Below the pieces are notes generated by a model. The model did not search any database and was not told the origin of the DNA. It saw only the letters and a program-made list of their open reading frames with translations. The translations under genes were made by a program, and so were the position numbers. This document shows, one piece after another, positions 1-6,768 of a stretch of DNA of 17,184 bases. Origin of the DNA: Candidatus Moranbacteria bacterium RIFCSPLOWO2_12_FULL_48_12. Lineage in GTDB: Bacteria > Patescibacteriota > Minisyncoccia > Moranbacterales > UBA1568. The stretch spans positions 1-17,184 of the forward strand of contig MFSB01000005.1 of NCBI GenBank assembly GCA_001784735.1, written 5' to 3'. Position 1 is the stretch's first letter. Each line of letters starts with the position of its first letter.

Positions 1-14
1 GAAAAAGTACAGTT

Positions 15-39
15 GTCATTCCCGCGAAGGCGGAAATCT
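15..39. repeat. REP-like palindrome, left of the GIY-YIG gene
   Basis: A GC-rich imperfect hairpin (stem ATTCCCGC, loop GAAG, then GCGGAAAT). Its first 19 bases (15-33) are the exact reverse complement of 373-391, so the GIY-YIG gene lies between two inverted copies. Repeats of this type are widespread intergenic palindromes in bacteria. Confidence 0.8.
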
Positions 40-57
40 AGGCACCACCTTTTCTGA

Positions 58-351
58 TCAAGCTGAAATGAGTTTATTGTATAAATCTTCCCACTTGGGA
101 TTGTTTTTCTCAATCAAGCGAATTTTCCAACTACGATTCCACTTTTTGAGTTGTTTCTCTCGTTCTATGGCGCTTACTACATCATAAGTTTGTTCATAAT
201 ACACGAGGGAATGAACCCTATACTTTTTTGTGAAACCTTCGGCTTTATCGTTTTTATGCTCCCACGTACGCTTCAAAAGATTATCAGTAATACCGATATA
301 CAACGTTCCATTACGTTTACTCGCAAGAATATAGACAAAGTACCACTTCAT
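58..351 (-). CDS. GIY-YIG nuclease-domain protein (YhbQ/UPF0213-like)
   Basis: A stand-alone GIY-YIG domain of 97 residues. The sequence shows VYILAS near residue 6, LYIGIT near 17, the Arg/His cluster LLKRTWEH near residues 25-32, and the usual family tail with REKQLKKW and a final NPKWEDL. GIY-YIG domains make or resemble single-metal endonucleases; the function of these small single-domain members is not established, though DNA repair or mobile-element roles have been suggested. I start it at ATG 351 because the frame upstream is only a translation of the palindrome (it gives FPRRRES). The gene follows gatB on the same strand but is bracketed by inverted palindromes, so it may be a small acquired unit rather than part of the gatB operon. 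Confidence 0.85.
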   Translation of the reverse strand: MKWYFVYILASKRNGTLYIGITDNLLKRTWEHKNDKAEGFTKKYRVHSLVYYEQTYDVVSAIEREKQLKKWNRSWKIRLIEKNNPKWEDLYNKLISA

Positions 352-367
352 TGTTTTGTGGTAACTG

Positions 368-391
368 GATTCCCGCCTTCGCGGGAATGAC
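368..391. repeat. REP-like palindrome, right of the GIY-YIG gene
   Basis: A perfect 8-bp stem (ATTCCCGC with GCGGGAAT) and 4-nt loop, inverted relative to the copy at 15-39. It lies between the gatB stop codon and the GIY-YIG start, so on the mRNA it forms a hairpin just after gatB. No U-tract follows, so I do not call it a terminator. Confidence 0.8.
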
Positions 392-402
392 AAAAGAAAA
401 GT

Positions 403-1884
403 TTACTGTAGCTTCTTCTTTAATATTTCAGAAGCAATTTGAGGGTTGGCTTTGCCTTTTGTCTCTTTCATAATCTGTCCAATGAGGTATTGAAAAGCAT
501 TTTGCTTACCGGCCTTGTAATCAGCGACTGATCTTTCGTTAACTGCGAGCACTGTATCTACCGCTTCTTCAATGGCTGAATTGTCGCTTACTTGAGCCAA
601 ATTCAGGCGCTCTATGATATGCGATGGATCATTATCACCACCCTGGTACATTTCCGCGAGCACTGTCTGAGCGGCACTGGAATTGATTTTTCCGTCCGCC
701 ACGATACCGATAAATTCCGCGTAGTTTTCGGGAGTGATGGCGATATCAGCTACTTCCTTTCCACTCTCTGCTATATGCTTGCGCAGTTCCGTCAACATAT
801 AGTTCGCGGCAAGCTTTATGGTGCGTTCCAACGGCACGATAATTTCTTTGGCCTCGATTTTTTCTGCCAGTTCGCTCACGACGTTTTCGAAATATTCTGC
901 CAATTTGCAATCTTCAGTAAGAATCACCGCATCAGCCTCTGGCAGCGCATACTCTGCAATAAATCGTTTCAGTTTGGCATCCGGGAGTTCCGGCAATGAT
1001 GCGCGCAGCTGCTCCACATACGCTTCGGTGAATTCAAACGGCGGAATATCCGGTTCCGGAAAGTAGCGGTAATCATGAGCCGACTCCTTCTTCCTCTGGG
1101 AGACAGTGACATTCTTTACTTCATCCCAACCTCTGGTTTCCTGGACTATCTTTTCCCCTTTTTCGAGCGCTTCTGTCTGACGTTTTATTTCATACTCGAT
1201 GGCGCGCTCGACAAAGCGGAAAGAGTTGATATTTTTGACTTCGACTTTGGTTCCGGAGAGACGCTCTGTTCCTTCGGGATAGAGCGAAATATTCACTTCA
1301 CAGCGCATCTGACCCTTTTCCATATCGGCATCGGATACTTCGAGATACCGCAGGATCTGCCGCAATTTCTGGCAGAACAACCTGGCCTCTTTGCCAGTCG
1401 AAAAATCCGCTTCCGTCACCAGCTCCATTAAGGGCACCCCCGCCCGATTGAAGTCCACCAGCGTATAATCCGTACCGGCCGGATGCATCGACTTGCCCGT
1501 ATCTTCTTCAAGATGGATGCGCGTAATCCGGAATTTTTTCGCTGTTTTTCCTTCTAAAATCTCCATCTCGCCCTTCTCGCAGAACGGCTCGTCATACTGG
1601 GAAATCTGGTAGCCTTTCGGAATATCGGGATAGAAATAGTTCTTGCGGTCGAATTTGGATCGGAGACGGAGCATACAGCCGAGCGAAAGTCCCACGCGCT
1701 GCACCGCCTCGATTGCCTTACGATTTGGCACCGGCAAAGAGCCAGGCTGGGCCGTACAGACCGGACAGATATGCACATTCGGTTCCTTTTCCAAGCCCAG
1801 GCCGTTTTTGCACGCGCAAAACATCTTGGAATCCGTTTTCAGTTCCGCATGCACTTCCATCCCGATCGTAACGTTGTATTTCAT
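403..1884 (-). CDS. gatB: Asp-tRNA(Asn)/Glu-tRNA(Gln) amidotransferase subunit B
   Basis: Subunit B of the GatCAB complex, which converts Glu-tRNA(Gln) or Asp-tRNA(Asn) to the amidated form in the cytoplasm; GatB carries the kinase step and binds the tRNA. The 493 residues match the usual length of the family. The N-terminus has the typical IGMEVHAEL start, zinc-ligand cysteines (CAC near residue 23 and CPVCTAQPG near 40), DRKNYFYPDIPKGYQISQ near 80, and FNRAGVPLMELVTE near 146. The C-terminal third is the helical tail with the YqeY-like tRNA-binding part, ending in GKANPQIASEILKKKL. It starts at ATG 1884, 49 bases after the thymidylate-kinase-like stop codon, with no clear Shine-Dalgarno sequence. 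Its partners gatA and gatC lie about 9 kb away rather than beside it. Confidence 0.97.
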   Translation of the reverse strand: MKYNVTIGMEVHAELKTDSKMFCACKNGLGLEKEPNVHICPVCTAQPGSLPVPNRKAIEAVQRVGLSLGCMLRLRSKFDRKNYFYPDIPKGYQISQYDEPFCEKGEMEILEGKTAKKFRITRIHLEEDTGKSMHPAGTDYTLVDFNRAGVPLMELVTEADFSTGKEARLFCQKLRQILRYLEVSDADMEKGQMRCEVNISLYPEGTERLSGTKVEVKNINSFRFVERAIEYEIKRQTEALEKGEKIVQETRGWDEVKNVTVSQRKKESAHDYRYFPEPDIPPFEFTEAYVEQLRASLPELPDAKLKRFIAEYALPEADAVILTEDCKLAEYFENVVSELAEKIEAKEIIVPLERTIKLAANYMLTELRKHIAESGKEVADIAITPENYAEFIGIVADGKINSSAAQTVLAEMYQGGDNDPSHIIERLNLAQVSDNSAIEEAVDTVLAVNERSVADYKAGKQNAFQYLIGQIMKETKGKANPQIASEILKKKLQ

Positions 1885-1933
1885 ATGGAGAAAATGAATA
1901 AAGAATATTGTGTGAAGAATTTAGAAAAATTTC

Positions 1934-2548
1934 TCACTTCCTTATAAGTTCTTCAGAAAAATGATCTTGAACTATGGTTATTATATCATGTGAAACAGCC
2001 TCGATACTCTGATTCGCTGCTACCTGTTCCCAACCATAATGTTCCCCGAGAAGCAAATGAAAATTTTTACAAATTTTTATCCTTTCATCAGCCATTTCAT
2101 TGCGGTGGCCGACCTCGGTCGCCGTTTGGAATCGCTCACCATGCATGAGAATATTCAAATCTGGCTGATGCAAACCTCGATTAATCTCCTCCAAATACTC
2201 CAGATCCGCTCCCCACGTCAGCCCCCAAGCGATTCCCGTACCGGCATAGTCTTCAGCAACGATCCATTCCCCTGCCGCAAGTCTCTTCCAGAGTTCTGGT
2301 TCATAGCGTTCACGATTTTTAGCGTATTTTTCTTGCAATACCTCCGTGGTCACCTTATTCTTCTCCCGAAACTTCACGTCATGCAAATATTTATAAATAA
2401 ATGGCCCCTCTGGTTCCAAATCATAGACAGGAATCTTCAAACGACTGGCTTGTTTCCCTTGCGATTGTAAAAATCTCACCAGAAGCTCGGCCTGCGTCGT
2501 TTTCCCGATGCCATTGATGCCATAAAGAGCGATCATTCTTCCTGCCAT
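1934..2548 (-). CDS. Thymidylate-kinase-like P-loop kinase
   Basis: A 204-residue P-loop kinase of thymidylate kinase type, which would phosphorylate dTMP to dTDP with ATP. Walker A is YGINGIGKTTQAE at residues 9-21. A segment VAEDYAGTGIAWG near residue 97 sits where thymidylate kinases have their DR(Y/H) substrate motif; here the Asp is kept and the Arg is not, so the exact substrate is less sure. A charged lid-like region (HGERFQ..., then RNEMADER) follows near 136-155. The start is ATG 2548, which is the last triplet of a structured leader; a second ATG four codons in is possible. Context supports the call, since thyA, folA and dcd are in the same run of genes. A general deoxynucleoside kinase is the main alternative. 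Confidence 0.8.
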   Translation of the reverse strand: MAGRMIALYGINGIGKTTQAELLVRFLQSQGKQASRLKIPVYDLEPEGPFIYKYLHDVKFREKNKVTTEVLQEKYAKNRERYEPELWKRLAAGEWIVAEDYAGTGIAWGLTWGADLEYLEEINRGLHQPDLNILMHGERFQTATEVGHRNEMADERIKICKNFHLLLGEHYGWEQVAANQSIEAVSHDIITIVQDHFSEELIRK

Positions 2549-2700
2549 AGTCGTCTATGAGCGAAGCGAGTAGCTACGACTATGAGCATCCCGCTTCAAT
2601 TCTCAGTTAAAACTTTCCTTGACTCGTACAGAGCAGTAAGGCGTTTCCGCACATCTCCGCACTCTATTTCCACTTTCTCTTTTCGGAATTGTGGCGGGAT
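2546..2700 (-). promoter_or_regulatory. Structured start-codon leader, type 1, copy 1
   Basis: Read on the minus strand, a long outer stem pairs ATCCCGCCACAATTC (2700-2686) with GAATTGAAGCGGGAT (2602-2588), unpaired only at two central positions. After GCT comes a perfect 9-bp hairpin, CATAGTCGT (2584-2576) with ACGACTATG (2554-2546), loop 21 nt. The closing ATG is the start codon of the kinase gene. The element begins 10 bases after the upstream stop codon and fills the spacer. It shares layout, length (155 nt) and sequence blocks with the copies at 8461-8616 and 9176-9329. Function unknown; control of translation start or mRNA processing is an inference. Confidence 0.8.
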
Positions 2701-2710
2701 AACATTCGAT

Positions 2711-3269
2711 TTACCGTTTCTTCAAATCTTCCACAATCTTGTCAACCTGGGTTTGGAGCTCTTCCAATGTCCCATCGTTGTTGATCACAAAATCCGCCCG
2801 CGTCTTCAGATCGCCGATCTGCAACTCCGTCTCCAGCTTGGCATCCTTGTCGAACTGAACAGGCGTCTTGGTCGCGTCATCCACGTTCTGCCGCCGCTTG
2901 ATAAGCCGTTCGTAGCGCTTTTCCGAAGAAACTTCCACAAAAACAAAATAGAAATGTTCGTCCGTTTCCATATGAATTATATCCGGCAGTCGGCGCACGC
3001 CATCCACTACCACGAGATTGCTTGAACTTTTCTCCGCCTCAGTAAGAATTATTTTTGAAAGAATATCTTCTCCGAAAGCTTTGCGTAAATAAAGCGAAAG
3101 CTTGGCCATATTTTCCCGATTCTGCTCCAGCCCCATACGATCCAGGACATCCCGCAAAGGCTGCGAAAACCGGAGTGGCAAAGCCCCATACTTTTCCGCT
3201 ATATATTTTCCCACCGTATCCTTACCGGAAGCGATCTCCCCCGCGACACCGATGATAATTTTTTTGCAT
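2711..3269 (-). CDS. dNMP-kinase-like P-loop protein, start out of frame by one base in an A7 run
   Basis: A P-loop kinase resembling phage-type deoxynucleoside monophosphate kinases and dephospho-CoA kinases. The Walker A reads GVAGEIASGKDTVGKYIAEK, followed by LGDxL-type helices (LRDVLDRMG), a DGVRR segment near the middle (VVVDGVRRLPDI), an arginine-rich lid (KRYERLIKRRQN) and a final adenine-loop-like region (ADFVINNDGTLEEL). No ATG, GTG or TTG lies in frame between the preceding stop codon and the P-loop. The natural start, ATG 3267-3269, is out of frame by one base because of a run of seven A (minus strand, 3259-3265). With six A it would read MQKIIIGVAGE, giving about 185 residues. This may be a sequence error, an ATT start at 3259, slippage or a real lesion. 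Its place in the dNTP cluster favours nucleotide kinase. Confidence 0.75.
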
Positions 3270-3309
3270 ACCCGATAGTGAAACTTTAAGAATTACAATG
3301 AAATATCCT

Positions 3310-3329
3310 TTATCGGCGGCCGTCGATAA
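3310..3329. repeat. 20-bp palindrome between folA and the kinase gene
   Basis: TTATCG-GCGGCCGT-CGATAA is a near-perfect palindrome about 20 bases after the folA stop codon. No U-tract follows on the minus strand, so it is not a typical terminator. On the minus strand its half CCGATA could instead pair with TATCGG (3278-3273) just upstream of the ATG at 3269. Confidence 0.6.
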
Positions 3330-3348
3330 GTGAATAAATCAATAAGAT

Positions 3349-3840
3349 CTATTCTTTTTCTAATGTTACAAAGATGAACTGGTGTTTCCCATTATCGACT
3401 TTTTCTTCGCTGACTACTTTCGTAAATTCGCTATACTCAGGGAAAAAAGTATCGGCTTCGAAACCGCCTTCCACCAGCGTCAGATACAGACGTTCAGCAT
3501 ACGGGATCATCTGCTTATACACGCTCGCTCCGCCGCAGATGAAAATCTCTTCTGATTCGTGTTCCTTGGCTGCAGCCAGCGCCTCATCGAGGGAACGCAC
3601 TACCAGACAGCCCTCCGGTGCGAAATCCGGCGTCTGCGACAGCACGATATTGGTACGATTGGGCAGAGCCTTGCCGATGGATTTGAACGTATTCTCCCCC
3701 ATGATGATGGCATGTCCGCTCGTCATATTCTTGAAATGCTGAAAATCTTCCGGGATATGCCACAGAAGTGCATTATCTTTTCCGATAGCGCGATCTTTTT
3801 TCGCCACCGCAGCAATCATACTGATACGGGGGTTTTCCAT
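3349..3840 (-). CDS. folA: Dihydrofolate reductase
   Basis: Reduces dihydrofolate to tetrahydrofolate with NADPH, restoring the cofactor oxidised by ThyA, which lies just upstream. From ATG 3840 the product has 163 residues, normal for bacterial DHFR. It shows the N-terminal strand SMIAAVAKKDRAIGKDNALLWHIPEDFQHFK with the substrate-binding acidic residue in HIPEDF, then IIMGENTFKSIGKALPNR (NADPH-binding), IFICGGASVYKQMIPYAERLYLTLV and the C-terminal DTFFPEY segment. A TTG nine bases upstream is possible but overlaps the NUDIX stop codon; ATG 3840, five bases after that stop, is preferred. The close spacing shows translation in one operon with the NUDIX gene and thyA. Confidence 0.96.
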   Translation of the reverse strand: MENPRISMIAAVAKKDRAIGKDNALLWHIPEDFQHFKNMTSGHAIIMGENTFKSIGKALPNRTNIVLSQTPDFAPEGCLVVRSLDEALAAAKEHESEEIFICGGASVYKQMIPYAERLYLTLVEGGFEADTFFPEYSEFTKVVSEEKVDNGKHQFIFVTLEKE

Positions 3841-3845
3841 AAGAA

Positions 3846-4298
3846 TCAAATTTTACGCTCCCTGCGAATAATCTGCCGCGCTTCTTCTACGGCATTTTTA
3901 ACATTCGGGAGAAAACGATTAATTTTCACAAAATCTTTCATCTTTATCCATTGCGGTCTCGTTTCTTCTGATGCCCTTAGTCTACCACTATACCTGCGAC
4001 AGATATAAACGTCCCATGCAAATTTTTTTGTCCCCTCTTTCTGTTCTATAACAGCGAAATAGCGCTTGAGAAAAACCATATCCCGAGGAGTTGCGAGCAA
4101 ACCTGTCTCCTCCTGCATTTCCCTAACAGCCGCATCTACTGAAGCCTCTTCCGGTTCAATCTTTCCTGCGGGCAACCCATAGGTACCGGTCATATGATGC
4201 GCTCCCGCGAGATGCTCCACCAAACATACCGACTCCAAATCATCGTTTTTAAATATCACCACGCCAACAGTTGCCACTATTTTTTGCTTTTCATCCAT
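3846..4298 (-). CDS. NUDIX hydrolase
   Basis: A 150-residue single-domain NUDIX protein, which hydrolyses a nucleoside diphosphate linked to another group. The complete NUDIX box is present: GKIEPEEASVDAAVREMQEE followed by TGL (G, E, REMQEETG spacing matches GX5EX7REUXEEXGU). The N-terminal strand ATVGVVIFKNDD and the mid-part YGLPAGKIEP are typical of MutT-like members. Substrate cannot be read from sequence. Placement four bases after thyA and five before folA suggests a role in the dNTP or folate pools, for example cleaning damaged dNTPs, removing dUTP or dCTP, or the dihydroneopterin triphosphate step; these are guesses from context. Confidence 0.93.
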   Translation of the reverse strand: MDEKQKIVATVGVVIFKNDDLESVCLVEHLAGAHHMTGTYGLPAGKIEPEEASVDAAVREMQEETGLLATPRDMVFLKRYFAVIEQKEGTKKFAWDVYICRRYSGRLRASEETRPQWIKMKDFVKINRFLPNVKNAVEEARQIIRRERKI

Positions 4299-4302
4299 TA
4301 CT

Positions 4303-5340
4303 TTACTTCTTCATCGTGAAAAGTTTCGGATCTTTTTTATCGAAACCTCCGATGTTAGCAATTTCAGCCTTTATTGGTGGATGCGGATCATAATTTTCTA
4401 TTTGAATATCCTCAAAAACGAAATCATCTATTTCTTTTCTTTCTTTATTGAGTTTTAAGGTTGGGAAATCTCGCGGTTCTCGCAACATTTGTTCCTTCAC
4501 TTGATCGATATGATTGCTGTAAGTATGAACATCTCCGAACATATGCACGAACTCTCCGGCTTCAAGCCCTGTAACCTGCGCTACCATTTTGTGCAAGAGG
4601 GCATAACTCGTGATATTAAATGGCACTCCGAGAAATATATCTCCGCTTCGCTGGTATAAACCGAGATTCAGTTTGTTATCTCCTGTTACCGCGAATTGGA
4701 ACGTCGTATGGCAGAATGGCGGAACTTCGTTGGCATTTCCCGAAGATGCCATCGAATAGATGAAGTCCGGATTCCAAGCGGAAACGACATACGATTTCCG
4801 AAAGGGCTTGTCTCGCAAACCATCTATCACCCACCCCAGCTGATCGATTTCTCGACCATCGCTGGCCGGCCAACGACGCCACATCCGTCCATAGATCGTA
4901 ATCAAGTCGCCCCATTCTTTTACAAACTCACTGTCTGCTGATTCTGTTTTGATTTTCTCGATGAACTCTTCTTGAGACATATCCGGAAGCCCTCTCTCCT
5001 TGCAGAGCTTGTGGTACCTTTTCCAGACCCACTCGTCCCAGATATGGACGTTATTGTCGACAAGATACTTGATATTGGAATCCCCGCGCAAAAACCAGAG
5101 CAGTTCTATGATGATGCCCCGCGTGAATACCTTTTTCGTCGTCAAGAGAGGAAACCCCTGGCTCATATCGAACCGTATCTGCCTACCGAATACGGAACGG
5201 ATAGTTGGCGGATTTTCTCCCCTCTCCTTGTATTGGGCAAGGATTTCTGGCGTAAAAAACAGCTCCTTATCGGTTCCATTCTCCAAGATATCTTTCAAGA
5301 GATCGAGGTATTGATATTCCGGATGCCGTTTTGTTTCCAT
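4303..5340 (-). CDS. thyA: Thymidylate synthase (ThyA type)
   Basis: Methylates dUMP to dTMP with methylene-tetrahydrofolate, releasing dihydrofolate. Diagnostic segments are FGRQIRFDMSQGFPLLTTKK near residue 51, ELLWFLRGDSNIKYL near 80, the catalytic cysteine in VPPFCHTTFQF near 209-219, YQRSGDIFLGVPFNITSYAL near 230, and HTYSNHIDQVKEQ near 274. At 345 residues it is longer than the E. coli enzyme (264); the extra length is in the internal segment around residues 100-185, as in other ThyA forms with this insertion. It begins at ATG 5340, nine bases after the dcd stop codon, and lies four bases before the NUDIX gene. Its partner folA is two genes downstream, so the whole methylation cycle is in one transcript. 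Confidence 0.97.
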   Translation of the reverse strand: METKRHPEYQYLDLLKDILENGTDKELFFTPEILAQYKERGENPPTIRSVFGRQIRFDMSQGFPLLTTKKVFTRGIIIELLWFLRGDSNIKYLVDNNVHIWDEWVWKRYHKLCKERGLPDMSQEEFIEKIKTESADSEFVKEWGDLITIYGRMWRRWPASDGREIDQLGWVIDGLRDKPFRKSYVVSAWNPDFIYSMASSGNANEVPPFCHTTFQFAVTGDNKLNLGLYQRSGDIFLGVPFNITSYALLHKMVAQVTGLEAGEFVHMFGDVHTYSNHIDQVKEQMLREPRDFPTLKLNKERKEIDDFVFEDIQIENYDPHPPIKAEIANIGGFDKKDPKLFTMKK

Positions 5341-5349
5341 ATATTGATA

Positions 5350-5913
5350 CTATTTCTTTTTCTTAACGACTCGCGGCTTGGCGGTCTTAAAATGCTCCCA
5401 ATTATTCTTATGAAAGCGACCGACGTTCTTGTAATTGCTGTCTACTGGACTGGTCAACATCGAAAACACGAATTGGGCGATCTGCATACCGGGACGCAAG
5501 ATAATCGGAACACGATTGATATTGGAGAGTTCCAGCGTCAGATTCAAGTAATGCCCGGGATTGATAAGACCGGCGGTATTGTGGACGACGAGGCCAATGC
5601 GCGCCAGGCTGCTTTTCCCGGAAATCTGGATGAGGTATTTGTCGCTGCCGACAAAATCACGCACTTTACCAAGTACCGTCTCTCCGGGGAAAAGATAAAA
5701 TGGCTCTCCATCTTTGACATGATGTTCTTTCGTTTGAGGAAACATTTTTTTCACAGGATCGATGACGAGCGTCCGATGCACATCCGTCACGATGAAATCA
5801 TTATCGAGGATGACATCATAGCTCACCGGCCCCAAACGCTTCGAGTCGAAATCACGGATGGTGATTGACCCTTCTTTCACCGCCTGCCTGATATCACGAT
5901 CGGATAAATACAT
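5350..5913 (-). CDS. dcd: dCTP deaminase, possibly bifunctional with dUTPase activity
   Basis: Deaminates dCTP to dUTP and so supplies the uracil deoxynucleotides for ThyA. The 187 residues show the trimeric dUTPase/Dcd fold: MYLSDRDIRQAV at the N-terminus, RLGPVSYDVILDNDF near 26, SGKSSLARIGLVVHNTAGL near residues 98-116, then INPGHYLNLTLELSN containing the catalytic glutamate, and a C-terminal tail with SPVDSNYKNVGRF. The HNTAG form resembles the H-x-T-A-G of bifunctional dCTP deaminase/dUTPases better than the HVTA of the E. coli enzyme. I see no separate dUTPase gene here, so a direct dCTP to dUMP reaction would fit, but that is inference. It starts at ATG 5913, 14 bases after the end of a heptad-repeat hairpin. 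Confidence 0.92.
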   Translation of the reverse strand: MYLSDRDIRQAVKEGSITIRDFDSKRLGPVSYDVILDNDFIVTDVHRTLVIDPVKKMFPQTKEHHVKDGEPFYLFPGETVLGKVRDFVGSDKYLIQISGKSSLARIGLVVHNTAGLINPGHYLNLTLELSNINRVPIILRPGMQIAQFVFSMLTSPVDSNYKNVGRFHKNNWEHFKTAKPRVVKKKK

Positions 5914-5926
5914 ACTGTTTCGTTAA

Positions 5927-6021
5927 CTTACAACTGACGACTAACAACTAACTACCTACAACAGACTTTTTATTCAAGTAAGTTTTGGTTTTGTTGTAAG
6001 TCGTAAGTAGTATGTCGTAGG
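5927..6021. repeat. Inverted heptad-repeat array between the CYTH gene and dcd
   Basis: Five head-to-tail 7-mers (CTTACAA, CTGACGA, CTAACAA, CTAACTA, CCTACAA; 5927-5961) face four inverted 7-mers (TTGTAAG, TCGTAAG, TAGTATG, TCGTAGG; 5994-6021). The right arm ends exactly against the CYTH stop codon at 6022-6024. The arms can fold into an imperfect hairpin that fills the spacer. The units vary but keep the pattern CTNACNA. Confidence 0.8.
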
Positions 6022-6702
6022 TTATTTTATGGTAAATACTTTGTTGGTACCATAATATTCCGACCAATGAACGTTATAATACGCAAACATGCGCTCGAGT
6101 CGTTCCTGAGAAAGTTCTTCAACTCCCAATTGACTCATGACGCTGCGCAGCTCATCGCGCGTCTTCTCTGCGACCTCCGCAGATTGAACCACTTTCTCAA
6201 ATTCGGCCAGATAGCCATATCCGGCGTTCTTGTCGATACATAGTGTCATCTCATCAGTCTCATATTGCTCCCGCTCCCGTGACCATTTTGCCTGATAGGT
6301 GAAGCCTGCCTCCAGTAACAGTTGATCCAGCGCGTCAAGAGTAAGTTCTGGAAACGCCACTTCACATTCCATACGCGAGATTCCGTTGGCACTGGTCGTA
6401 TCATCAATCGAAGCTTTGATAACCAAGATAACCGTTTCATCCAGTTGTCGTGTACGAACGGAATGTTTTTTCCCGACCCGGAGAATATTCTCAAAAGCTT
6501 CTTTGTGATCAGCCGGAATATGCTCTGTAAATTTTTCTCGCAATTTTACAAAATCTCCTCCTGTAAAGTAATGATTTAACTGATTGTTTTTGCTGACTAA
6601 CTTGGCTTGAGGAAACAAAGCAAAAAGACGCTCTATTAAAGTACTGGCGTTTTCTTTGCTTCCCAGCAAGCTTTTTATTTCAATCTCAAAACCAGCAGCC
6701 AT
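6022..6702 (-). CDS. CYTH-domain protein (triphosphate tunnel family)
   Basis: A 226-residue protein of the CYTH/triphosphate tunnel metalloenzyme family, which acts on triphosphates such as inorganic triphosphate or thiamine triphosphate, or makes cAMP in the CyaB branch. The hallmark ExExK motif is FEIEIKS at residues 5-11. Alternating basic and acidic strands follow, as expected for the tunnel: HSVRTRQL, VILVIKASI, RMECEVAF, AKWSREREQYE and YLAEFEKVV. Substrate is not evident. The gene is the first after a strong promoter (6727-6755) and heads the dNTP cluster. It begins at ATG 6702 about 18 bases from the predicted transcript start, with no clear Shine-Dalgarno sequence. Confidence 0.88.
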   Translation of the reverse strand: MAAGFEIEIKSLLGSKENASTLIERLFALFPQAKLVSKNNQLNHYFTGGDFVKLREKFTEHIPADHKEAFENILRVGKKHSVRTRQLDETVILVIKASIDDTTSANGISRMECEVAFPELTLDALDQLLLEAGFTYQAKWSREREQYETDEMTLCIDKNAGYGYLAEFEKVVQSAEVAEKTRDELRSVMSQLGVEELSQERLERMFAYYNVHWSEYYGTNKVFTIK

Positions 6703-6726
6703 AACTGTGTATATGATGTCTGCTTC

Positions 6727-6755
6727 AGTATACCAAAAGCGAAAAAGCCGGTCAA
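6727..6755 (-). promoter_or_regulatory. Sigma-70-type promoter for the dNTP cluster
   Basis: On the minus strand, TTGACC (6755-6750) and TATACT (6732-6727) are separated by 17 bases, close to the housekeeping consensus. The expected transcript start is near 6720, giving a leader of roughly 18 bases before the CYTH start at 6702. It lies in the short gap after the deoxyribosyltransferase-like gene. Confidence 0.8.
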
Positions 6756-6768
6756 CAAAAGCGAAAAA

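Noticed and set aside
368..391. gatB terminator
   Set aside because: A strong hairpin but no U-tract on the minus strand; it is better explained as one of the REP pair.
352..393. N-terminal extension of the GIY-YIG protein (FPRRRES peptide)
   Set aside because: It is the translation of the REP palindrome; the family starts at MKWYFVYIL.
1885..1933. Promoter before gatB
   Set aside because: AT-rich, but I could not find a -35/-10 pair with acceptable spacing.
4972..5868. Long plus-strand open frame (298 codons) across thyA and dcd
   Set aside because: It is antisense to two well-recognised genes, has no domain I recognise and shows the composition of a shadow frame.
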